From Auanema rhodensis (taxonomy: Eukaryota > Nematoda > Chromadorea > Rhabditida > Rhabditidae): a stretch of 64,000 nucleotides of DNA. A model generated the notes under the pieces. The model searched no databases and had not been told where the DNA came from. It saw only the letters and a program-made list of their open reading frames with translations. This document shows, in pieces, positions 44,301-56,300 of this stretch (position 1 is its first letter; every line of letters begins with the position of its first letter). Both the position numbers and the translations under genes were made by a program. The stretch lies in assembly GCA_964057225.1 (NCBI GenBank), contig OZ059899.1, forward strand, positions 12,276,001-12,340,000. Direction: 5' to 3'.

Positions 44301-47300
44301 TCTCTTCATACCATAGGCTGTTTCTTCTGGTCCCCGAAGACTTGTGCTTGAAGCCCTGCCGTTTAGGCATTACCCAAAGCCACTTTGAAGCCCTCGATAT
44401 GCTGAAGATGATGATAATGTCGCAATGCTTCTCTATAGAACGTTTAATCTTCTCATTTCTTGAATTGTAGTCCTTTGAGTATTATATATAATCCTTTGGT
44501 TACCCAAAAATCTTTTTCCCCTATCTCACTTATTTTCCTTCTCTTATTTTATCTTTTTTCACTAACTCTTCTCTCTTTTCTCATTCATACATCTGAACTA
44601 CCTCTTCTCTCTCATTTTCTACTGTTTTATCTTTTCTCTTTCTTTCAAATACAGCCGCTTTGCGTGTGTATGTAATCGAGGGAAGCCAACCATCCTGTCC
44701 TACTAACCAGCAATAGGTGAACAGTGGATGCCTCGTTGAACCTTTATTGTATACGCACCACTGAATTAAAAACTGGCATACACCAGCAATCTTTTCCACC
44801 AGCATATTTGGAATAACTAGCTACTTACTAAAAAGCCCATCCTTTTCCTATTGTGCTAGTCATTCATCATATTGTGATCTTTATGAGTCCTGTCGGACTT
44901 CTACTAAGTCGCTATGCCAGCTACGACACATTAATTTTAATTTTTCAGCGGAAGAGATCTTCTTCCCAAAGAATATGGAAAAGATAAGGAAAATGAGAAA
45001 ACAATCGTCAGAGTAAGTTTTTATTTAAACTTATTTCTATTAATATAATAATCTAGAATTACAAAGAGTTGGTTGGAACCTCCGAATTGGAGGCCAAGAG
45101 CCGTTACGTGAGGTTATGCCGTGGTTTGAAAACCTATGGCGTTACTTTCTTTGTTGTCAGAGGTGAGTCCACATTTACAAATTCCTAGTATATTCGTTCA
45201 AAATTCGTGCAATTTATTATTTATTTCAGACAAGGTTCGAGGAAAGAACAAGCTTATTCCACGACTTCTTGGAGTGAATAAGGAATGTGTGATGTTGGTC
45301 GATGAAAAGACGAAGGATGTATTGAAAGAATGGCCCCTTGAACAAGTGAGAAGAACAGCTTGCTCACCTAAAACCTTCTCTATGGTTTGATTGACATTAT
45401 AATATTTTTGCAAAATATAAGTGTAGGATTTTGGTGATTATCAAGATCAATACTACTGTGTACAAACACCCGACGGAGAGAAGATCAAGCAGCTCATTGC
45501 TGGCTACATTGATATAATTTTACTCAAGAAGCGTACCGTTGATCACCTGGGTATTGAAGGAGATGAAGGTTCCACCATGTTGGAAGATGTTGTTGCACCA
45601 GCCAAAGCAACTTTGGTTAGTATTTACTTACCAGTTGTATTTATTTCGAGGCGGATTATCTGCTTGAAATTGTTCGAAAATTTCAACTTCTTATTCACAG
45701 GTTTCTCACGGACAAATTGGAAGTGGACAGCATGCTCAAGATGGACATGTTGCTCTTCGTGGGGTCCTTCGTACCCCACAAAGCGGGTATGGATATGGAA
45801 TCAACGGTGCTCAGTATGGAGCCGTTAGCGGTGAAGTTCAAGGAGGATCTGTTCAAAGAGTAAGTTTATGATTGAATACAAGAGTGTTTCTGCAAGCGAG
45901 CAACTCGGTCCCTAGTAACTCAGCATTAGAATTACACTCGATTTTACTACTCTCTCTCTCTGTCTTTCTCCTCCCGCTGTGTCATGCCCTGTCGTGCGTC
46001 CGGTTCCTTCTCCTATTGCCGGATTAAAAGAGGCCAACAGCGCTTGGTCTCTGGTTCAAGAGCTCTCTGACTAGAGAGGTGGCCGCTATTTGGATTCGAG
46101 GCTTGATGTCCTATTATAGGAAACAAGCTGAGCGCCATAAGAGACTAGGAGAAAGATGGAGTGAGTAGGGCTGATGACAGAGGGCAATGGCAGATGTCTC
46201 CGCCGGCTGCTGAATGAGTTATTATTGTTACCGAGGCAACGCTTTCATAGTCTTTGTCTACATTTTTGAATGTCTATCCTTGGTTAAAAACCCTTCATAA
46301 GGCTTGCTCTGTTTTCTCATCATTCCTTTTGAATAAAGAGTAGTATCGAATGAAAATATGATGGTGACTCTCGCGATCGTAGTATTCTTAGTAATGGTTA
46401 GGAGAAGTCTAGCTGCAACTTTTAGTAGTAGTAAGCATAAGGAATACTAGTGTCAGAGAAAAGCGAGAAAAAGCTAAGGAAGGAAACGGAAAGAGATAGA
46501 GGCAGACAGGATGAGAATAGAATTAAACTCGATGAGAATGAAAATGCCCGGAGGAAGATGAACTCCTGGAAATATTCTGTCACATCTTGTTCTCTGTGTC
46601 ATCAGTTACATTTAGGCTCAGCGTACTCGTATCATCGATACCTATGAACAACCACAACGTGCTCTTATTGGAACTATTGAAGCAACCATCCGTGCAGTTG
46701 ACGAGGCGGAAGAGGAATTGAAAAAAGAACCTCAAATTGATATCCCTCGGTTCCACGATGATCTCAATGCCAGAAGGTTAGGAGGACTTCTAAAAACAAC
46801 TAATTTCTTATTACTTAAGATGGATCGATGAGCAAGTTGCCGTTAATAAGGAGAGTGTAAATGAGCGTCTTGCTGCTATGGGTGCTGCTACTGCTCAAGT
46901 TGTACAATGGACCGCCGTACAAGAAGAGTACGATGAACGCGTTGGCTCTGCAATTGCAACTATTGGCTCCAACCTTCCTGATGTTGGTAGAAATGTTCGT
47001 GATTTGGCTGCTCTTATGGAAGAACGTAAAGGGTATATTTTGTTAAGACTTACCATTTCTCATTAGAAACAATTTCAGAGGAGACCTTCTTGAAGCTACT
47101 CGCAAATTATGTGGTGCTTTCGGTGATTTCCTCACCGCTGTCAACCCCGAACAGCAGGTAAATATATGAATCATTTGTATTATTTTATATTCACAAATAC
47201 ATTATTTTTCCGTCAACATTATTCTTTCGTTTTAGGAACGTCGTACAACTGTCCTAGCAGCTGCTGGACGCGTTGGTGACTTTTCTCAAACCGTCATCAA

Positions 47301-50300
47301 TACTATGGATGAACAGACTTATGAGGAACAGACATTCCAAGACAACCTTGTTCAGAAAGCTAAAAATGTTGCTACTAGCACTGCTAATCTAGTCCTACAG
47401 TACGTTGTTTTATTTTTCTTGATTGTAGTCTAAACTCAGTTGTTGAAGTCCTAAAATTGGCCTTGTGTATATCCTTCTGTTTTTAAAAGACAAAGCTGTA
47501 AAGCTTCGTGCTGTTACCGAAAATAGGCATATATGTCCTATGGGAGCTAGTTGTAGATTTAGTAAAGCTTCTGACCCTTGATGGATGCTATGTAAATGCG
47601 GTTGAAGTCGAGAGCAGTGTCTCTAGGGAAAGTAGGAGAAAGGGGTTCAAAGTTAGGGAAATGGAAATAGACAGCATAAGAAATAGGGGATTTAAAGAGA
47701 GGACCCGAGGGCAGATAGAGAATGGGGTATACATGCCACGCTTTAGAGAGCACGAGGCAAATAAGAGATACGAGCCGGGAGCGCTGAGATACAATAGGCT
47801 TACTAGAGGCTGAATGGACATCTGGTCATGCATCTCGTGGGCCTTCAATCGTCCGGGCCACACGTCTCTTGAGGCCATCCATTCAGTTCGATCGGCCTTG
47901 AGATTGTGCCAGCACCAAGGCATCCGTCTCCATCTCTGCCCTCTCTTGCACATGAAGCTGCTCTCCGCTTCTCTGATGTCTCTCTCCCTCCCCCATCTGT
48001 CCAGTTGCCCCTTTTCCCTCCATCGTCTCTAGAAGCCGCGGCAGCAGCTCAGTCCTGGGCGGTTAGCTCCTCCTCTACCCTCAGTGGGCGGTCCTCCATA
48101 TATAGTCATTCGAAGGCTGTGCCTCCAGCCTCCTATTCGTCCAAGCTGTTGGCTAGCTGACTGGCTGCTGCGCTTGGGACTGCACAACTGCTTGCTCACT
48201 TTCTCGTTTACGCGGCAGTCCTATAGTGTCTAGCCAACTCAGTATTATTTATTAAATGTTTTTATTTTTATAATATTTAATATTTAATAATGTTCACATG
48301 CTTTCTTTCGTATTGAAGTTTGTACTTCAAAGAACAATTCTTATCGCATTTATATGCTAAGTCTGAGAGCTATCCTATTGATTTATATTTCTCTTTATAT
48401 GGCTATGAAAGTTTTTTTCTTTTCTATCACCCTGATGAATATCCGCGCGCAACCAGATAGCCGGTTCTTAGTGAAGCGGCCATCACTGACTCCTTTAGTG
48501 GTACCTCCATCATAGGGTGGTTGTCGGCTTTTCTCTTTATCCCTTTTCGAAGAAAATGGAGAAGTGCTTGATAGTCATTCAGTCAGACCACCGTCAGCCA
48601 AGCCAGCCTGCAGATCCTCTGGGTCTTGCGTCTATCTCTTCCGTTGCTGGAGCAGAGTTTGAGCAGTTCAAGATTAGATCCGTACACTGGTCTACTGCTT
48701 GCTCTAATTATATGAAACGCTTGTAATTGACTCGCTATTCTACCATTGCCGTCCGTTCCTTAGCTTGTTAGCCGACCATTATTCTACATCTACGACTCAC
48801 AAACGCACTCCGGAGTTCTACTGAACTTGATCTTGCTGAAACTTAGAAATAGATTAGCTAAGCTCTATAGCAAACTAATCTATAGGAATCAAGATCATGT
48901 TTCCTAGACGACGAAAAGTAGTGACAGATATTCAGATATTCAACTACTATGGCAGCACGCCAGCACTTAGTGCCACTCCGCCGCCACCGACTCGTCGATT
49001 TTCGCCATTGCCGCCTCTGAATCTCACAATTCCGAAGAGGTACCTGCCTTAGATTGTAAGAGATAAAGGAGAATATGAGAGTGCGACATTAGCGAAACAC
49101 TACTGGATGTGAAGTAGAGTGAGTGAAGCGGAGAGCGAGGGAGCTAGAGAACACTATGAAAGAGACGAGGCAGTTGAAATAGGACAAGGAGCACGCCTAA
49201 CTTGGCCTGCTCCCATCTTTATGACGTCATCAAGCGTACTGCCTTGATATATTCTTTTGTCTGCGCTCGGTGATCCGTCTATCCGATTGTCTTTTCACTA
49301 GCCAGCTAGTCATGACCATTGTTCCATTTTCGATTTTTAACACATCAATGAGAAATAGAAAGAGGGCGTGGTTGCGCAACTATTCCTGGCTTTTAGTGAA
49401 AAGATGGAGCTAAACATGTTTCTATCAAATCAGAGATTAGAGTGATATTGAATCTTCTCTCGTTACTTATCTTGCCTGAATTTACTAATATGCTCTCCGA
49501 ACTGCATACTATTCTTATTTCAATTTATTTCCTTTTTTCCAGAGCCAAGACTATCTCTGCAGATTGTGAAGATCATGATCTCCGTGATAATGTCATCCAT
49601 AGTGCCACTCAATGTGCTTTTGCCACATCTCAACTTGTGGCTTGCGCCCGTGTTGTCGCTCCAACTATCGAAAGCAATGCATGTCAAGATCAGCTAACCA
49701 GTGCTGTAAAACAGGTATGTATAATTCTTTATACTTTGGTTCGAAAGCGAGGGAACTATTGGTCGATTTCAAAAATTTTGAATGTATTTTATGAAAACGA
49801 AATTGTCCTCTGATCGTTCACAGTTAGTTCTATGACTTTGCCGTTTTGTCTTTGTGAATGAGTGCGAGATGAAAAAGTACAGTAGTTTGGCGCTAGTTGC
49901 GATATTTGAAATGCAATGAGTTTGAATTCATTTAGGTTTCTCACACTGTCGATGAACTTTTGCATGATGCGGAAATTGCTTGTACAAGAACAAGAGGAAA
50001 TGGTGAACAAGCTTATGGAGATATCCATCAAGCTGCCCGTCAGGTTACTCAAGCTCTGGACAGTCTTTTGGATCATGTAAAGACTAGTCCTAAAATTACC
50101 AAAACTACTGAGGAAGAACAATACAATGCTGTTCTTCGAACCACTAATAGACTTCTTGCCCACCAGGTAACGATTGATATTATTATTTTTTATTTCTCAT
50201 GTCTCATATTCAGGGACCTAGTGAAGATCTCACTCGTGAAGCTAAGAAAGTCATTCGTCACAGTAAGATTTTGATGGAACAGTTCGAGCATGAGGCTCAT

Positions 50301-53300
50301 GAAAGACCTGAGCATAAGGAACGGCTTATGGATGCTGCTAGACGTGTAGCTACGGCTACAAGTAATATGATTGAGGCCACAAGGGTAAGCTATACGGTTC
50401 ATGTTGCTAATTGATATTAAATTTTATTAGGAATGTGAGTCCAGACCTTCTGAAGCAGAATCAGAAATTGCTTTACGTCGTGCAGCTGAACAAATGGCTA
50501 ATGTAACGAACGAAACAACTAGCGAAAGACAAGCTAAGCATATTATGGAGCGTCTAGAGCAAGCTGCTAAGCAGACAGCTTACGATGCCACTCAGACAAT
50601 TGCTGCCGCCAATGCTAGCAAGGTGTGTTTTTTGATTTTTCAAATGAAAAGCTTAAGTTTTATTATGCCAACATGTTTGCGAGCATAGCATCCTTATAGT
50701 TCGACGATAGTTTTTCTAAATGCATGATTTTCTATACATTTTCCTCATATTTTCATTGCTTATGTGCTATCGTCCGGCTATTTGGAGTGATATATCAAAA
50801 AATCAATTCTTACTATACAAACCTCGCATGCTCTCATCTCACTTCATATACAATCAATATAAAAAATCACATTAGACTAGTAAAAACGGTAGGCTGCTTC
50901 TGTTCAGGAAACTCGCAAACGAACGGAAACTACGGAGCAGCTTCTGGTTGATGACACGCACACCATCCTCCGTATTCGCTAAAAACCTCGCCTTGTCCTT
51001 GAATTATTCTGCTTTTTTATCTTTTTTTCCCTGCCTGTATTCTTTCCGTTTACTATAACGAGAATTCTTTAAAAGACTATTTCATCTTAAGTCAACAATC
51101 TAGGAACTTCTTACACCAGTGCTCGATTTCCGATTACTAGTTTCAGCTTGATATTTTCAAGTTTACATATCATTAAGCTCTGCTGTTTTTATTTTAACGT
51201 TATCTTTGTTCTTTTTTTTTAAAGTGACCTAAAACTTCAGCACTGAATTTTCGACACTGTCTATACATAGAAAAAGAGAAGTAACTATTCAAAAACAAAA
51301 TAATTGCGTATGTTTTCAAAACATCCATTAGTTTGACACGTTCACACGCAAAACTTCAGATTTTATTTTGTTTTAGAACTATAACAATGTAACATATTGT
51401 ATCTAGAAATAAACCATAATTTTTTCATTCATTTCTTTCCTTTTTTTCCTCTCCCTCTCAAGCATCTGGTCCTTATTTCCATCAAACTTGGCAGATTGAA
51501 CGTGAGTCGATGTGTGCCGTGCACTCCGGTTACCCATGGGAAGTAGCCTACCGAACTAACATCTGATTGAACAAATTTATATTCAAGCCTATCCTAACTC
51601 ATTATTTCAAGAAACTTGTGATTTATGCACCCTTAACACCTGAAAAATATTTAGCTTAACAAATTTGCTTTAGCTTTTTCTTTTCATTTTATTTTTTAAA
51701 GAATGAAATCATTTTTATATTTTCAGGAGTTGGTCAAGAGTAAGACCGTCATAGAGAATGTGGTATATGAATGTACGGAGACAGCTGAACATGTACCAAA
51801 GTACTGATATTTTTCATTCTTTCTATTACTCATGTTATCTGTTGCAGACTCATCACTTCTATCAGAGATTCTCAACAATCTTCAACTCCTAGCGATAAGT
51901 TCCGTGCACAGAGCAGACTTATTCGTGATTCTCACTATATCTTACAACCGGCAACAAGATTAGTAGAGTCTGCTCGAACTGCTGTAGCTCACATCTCGGA
52001 ACCTAATATTGCCGGCAATCTCCAGCAAACTAGCAATTCCCTTTCAACTACTCTTGCTGAACTTCGTACTGCTCTAAACTCAGCTCAACAACTGAACTTT
52101 AGTCAGCAGTTACAGTTTAGTGAAGAGTTGATCAAGGAATTGGATCAAGAGCTTGTAGATGCACAGAAGGCTGCCAAGGCTGGCTTACTGACTCCATCTC
52201 GTGGTTCTACTGCTCAAACATCAACATCTCACCTTATGGGTTCTGTACGTCAAGTTGGAAGCACCATCGCTCAACTTGTTAGTTCTGCTTCTGTTCAAGA
52301 CCAACAGCACCTCGGCGCTTCTGCGGTTGAAGCTGCCCAAAGTCTTCGATCATTCACAGGAAGTGTCACCGAAGTTGTTAGCACCCGTACTGATATCGAT
52401 CTTGACGAGTAAGTCTTGAATTGACCTTAAATGTTCAATATTTTTTTTTCTAGGTTCATTGTTCACTCAAGATCTGTTGTTCATGATTCTGGACGTGTCT
52501 TTGATCGTGTCCGCGAGAATGCAGCTGTACCGATTCTAAGTGAGTCAGCCAAGCAGGTCTCCACAAGTCTTCGTAAAGTCATTGCTTGTCTTCCTGACAA
52601 TCAAAGTGTTGATAAGGCAATTCAACAAATCCGAACGATAAACGTCAATCAGACAGTTCGTGTTCCTGATGTAAGGCAAGCTGCTTCTCAATTAGTTGAG
52701 TCAACCAGCCAGCTTCAAGCTAATATTCGCACAGCGGGTCAGAATGAATCTATCGATGTGTTTGTGAAAGCATACACAGATTTCCATACATCGGTTATTG
52801 CTGCTATCAAAACTCAACAAGTACCTGTCCAGCAAAGAGCTCAGCAGGTTGAAACATTGGAGCAATGTCGTGAAGAGGCTGTGTCTGTATTATCTCGAGC
52901 ATCTGCAGTGGCCAGTGATATCAGCCTTGCTCCATCACTTACTCAAGATATCAGACACTTCAGTGAAACTGTTAGCTCCATCGTGTCTCAAGTTAGTCAA
53001 GAGCAGTCTTGGCAAAACGAGTGTGAAGCTGCTCTCCGGCAAATTCAATCTGTTCGTCACTTGACCGAACAAGCTACACTACCAGTTAATGATAATAGTT
53101 ATTATGGTAGCTTGGACGCAGTTACTGAGCATTCTCGTCAACTCGGCGAAGCCATGACAGGAATTGCTCGTAACGCAAGAGCAGTGGATAGTAGATCTTT
53201 ATGTACTAGTGTTCGCTCTTCGGCGGACGCTGTTTGTGCTTTAGCAGAAGCTGCTTCCCAATCTGCATATCTTGTTGGTGTAGCTCATCCTAAGAGTGTC

Positions 53301-56300
53301 CGTGGCCAAACAGCTGCTATCGAAACTTCTCGTGTGCAAAGAAATTGCCAACAGGTTCGTCAGATCTGCCAAAGAATCGAAACCCAGGAATACAATCAAG
53401 AGCAAATTTTGGATGTAAGTTTGTATTACCTCCACACTTTAAGTTATTGTTTTTGTTTTCAGGATGCTACCGTGGTTGCTAAGCACACCTCTATGCTGGC
53501 AAACATGTGCCGTGAGGCTTCGGAGAGATCTACTAATGTGAATGTTAAGAAACATTTCATCAATAGTGCTCGTAACATCGCTAGCTACACCGCCAACTTG
53601 ATTACTGCTGTTCGAGATTTTGATGGCAAGAAGTCGCCTGAAACCCGTTCTACCTGTGCTTCTTCCGCATCCATGCTCTCGGAGGCTGTTGATCAACTTG
53701 AGAGATATGTGGACAATCCCGATTTTAATGCTGTTCCAGCTAAGATCAGTCACCCAGGAAGAGATGCTCAGATTCCCGTGCTCGCTTCAAGTCGTCAAAT
53801 GCTTGATGCCAGTTGCGAGATGATTAAGACAGCTAAGGATCTCTCTGTTGCTCCTCGTGACAGTGTAGTTTGGCAACGACTTGCTGACAACAGTAAAGAC
53901 GTTTCTGAATCTATCAAACGCCTTGTTTCGGCAATCAGAGATGCTGCTCCTGGACAAGCTGAAATGGATCGTGTTATTCAACAACTAGAACAACTTATTG
54001 TTGATATCGAGCGTAGTGCTTTAGAATCTATAGGATCGCCTTCCAGTTCGGTTTCTACAGGCGCTGAAAAACGTATTCATCAACAAATTCTTCATGCGAC
54101 CCAGAGTTTGTCCGAAAAAGTCGATACTTTAAGAACCGCTGCCATCAGTAAAGGAGAAGATTTGGCTCATTGTGTTGAAGAACATTGGCAGTTGACTCAG
54201 CCTTTGGCTGCAAGTGCTTGTGATGCTGCCGCTATTGCTGTTGACTCTCACCTCCAAGCTGAGTTGTTCGATAAATGCCGCACTGTGGTTGAAGCTGAGC
54301 TTCAAATGATGTATGCGTGCCGCGATTCTGGAGGAAATCCAAAGGCTGTTGAACACCATTCTCGTGTTGACGATTCTGCTGCCCAACTTCGAGATGCTTT
54401 GGCTGACATGCGATCTACAGTTCAGAAAGTTAGTTCCGATCAAGGAGTAATTCAAGGAATGATTGAAACCATCTCTCATTCGATCGCTAGCGCTGATCAA
54501 GCTAGAGCTCCTTCCCAAGGAAGCTTCGCTGATTTCCAGACCAAGATGACTCAATGTTTGGCGGACATTAGAAGAACTGCTTCAGATATGCCAATGGCAG
54601 AGCCACAAGCACTTGGAAGCTTAGCTCTTAATCTTTCTGAGCGTTATCGTGCCCTTGCCATCGAGTCCAACCAAGCCGTCGGCCTGTTATCCGCCGCCAA
54701 CCTTGCTCTCAAGCTTAAAGTTGCTGTCCAAAAATTGGGCACAGCATGCATTGAGGATGTGAAGATCGCAGGACAAAGACGCAGTCATCCATCAGATCAA
54801 AAGATTCAGCATGAATTAAACAGACAGTCTCAAGTTGTGATTGAGCGAGTAGATGAAGTTCTCGCAGCTCTTCATGAAGGATCAAAGGGAACACAAGCAT
54901 GCATTAATGCTGCTAATACTGTATCTGGAATTATCGGCGACCTTGACACCACAATATTATTCGCCACTAGTGGAAGCTTAAATCCAGCTGGAGAGCATAA
55001 AGATTTCAATGCTCACAGGGAAGCAATTCTAACTACTGCCCGCGCTCTTGTCGAAGATACTAAAGCGCTAGTTGCTGGAGCTGCCTCAAACCAAGAACAA
55101 CTTGCTGTTGCTGCTCAAAATGCAGTCAGAACCATCGTCAATCTTTCGGATGCGGTTAAGAATGGAGCCGTTTGCTTGTCCAGTGACAATGCTGAAGCTC
55201 AAGTTCTTGTCATTCATGCTGTTCGCGATGTTGCATCTGCCCTTTCCGCTCTCATTCAAGCCACGAAAAATGCTTCTGGAAGATCCCTTCAAGACCCTGC
55301 CATGGGTAATTTGAAAGAAGCAGCAAAAGTGATGGTTACTAACGTAACAAGCTTGTTAAAGACTGTGAAAAGCGTTGAAGACAAACAGCAGCAGGGTACT
55401 AGAGCCCTCGAGGCGGCTATTGAGAGCATTGGACAAGAGATCAAGCATTATGACCACGAAACGGCTGATGGTGCCCCAGGACCATCTGGCGCAACCCCAG
55501 AACACTTGGCTAGAGCCACGCAGAAGGTCACTGATGCTACCACAAGACTAGCTAGGGCTGCTCAATCACTGCAGCAATCGGACATCATAGCTGCGGCCAA
55601 TTTTGCCCGAGCGGCTGTCAGTGAGCTACTCATTGTTGCCCGAGCTGCCGCAGCAGACGCTGACTCCCCAGAAGCTCGCTATAGAACTTTAGACTCCGGA
55701 CGAGAAGTTGCAACTCAGGTTAGCTTTTCAAAGTTTAAAGTAAAAATAACATTTATATATTTAGGTTAGAGGACTGCTGGCTTCACTACACAATGTGCTT
55801 ACTCGTAACTCAGATCCTGCAGCCCGTCAACTGCTGCTGGATGCTTCTCGCGGAGTTGCACAGGCTGTCCGCGATCTCATCGGCTGTACGGAACTACTGA
55901 CTGGAGACAATTGGACTAATCAGACCGACCCTACTGTTGTAGCTGAGAATGAGTTGATGGGAGCCGCTAGTTCCATCGATGCTGCTGCCATTAAACTTGC
56001 TGAGCTGCGACCTCGAGTTGAACCTAAGGTTTGTTTTACATTTCTGGTTGTTTTAAATTTTTATATTCTAAATGAAAATAACTCTAACTTTGTTATGAGT
56101 TCCCTGCCCACACAAGGCCAGGTGAACTTTGATATGTCTGGTATTCTTGGGTTCGATAAGCAACCAGATTATTAGACATATCGAAGATCGCTGTGGCGCT
56201 AAGCATTGTCCAAAACTCAGCTATTTCTAGCAATCATGCGCTTGCTGGACAATATTTAAGTCAATTTGCGTGTCTCATTGTCCAAATCGTCCTAATCCTT

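Larger units (their letters stand above)
47400..49542 (+). other. Largest talin intron (2.14 kb), GC-richer centre
   Basis: Falls after rod exon 16 (707 codons into the protein). The centre (about 47810-48240) is clearly GC-richer than its surroundings and contains a 91-codon open frame (separate entry). A TATATA string sits at about 48093. An inverted repeat lies at 48828-48897. These could mark an internal promoter or an alternative 3' end. Confidence 0.6.
50623..51726 (+). other. Talin intron after exon 20 (1.1 kb)
   Basis: Contains candidate terminal exon B and the intronic AATAAA; otherwise AT-rich and without coding signal. Confidence 0.7.

Noticed and set aside
47588-47953. 121-codon frame antisense to a talin intron
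   Set aside because: Overlaps competing frames on the other strand, has no homology that I recognise and no consistent splice context.
55795-56175. Reading talin exon 25 straight through to the stop at 56175 as the normal gene end
   Set aside because: Clear I/LWEQ exons follow at 56313 and 56654 in phase, so the main product skips this; kept only as a possible alternative end.
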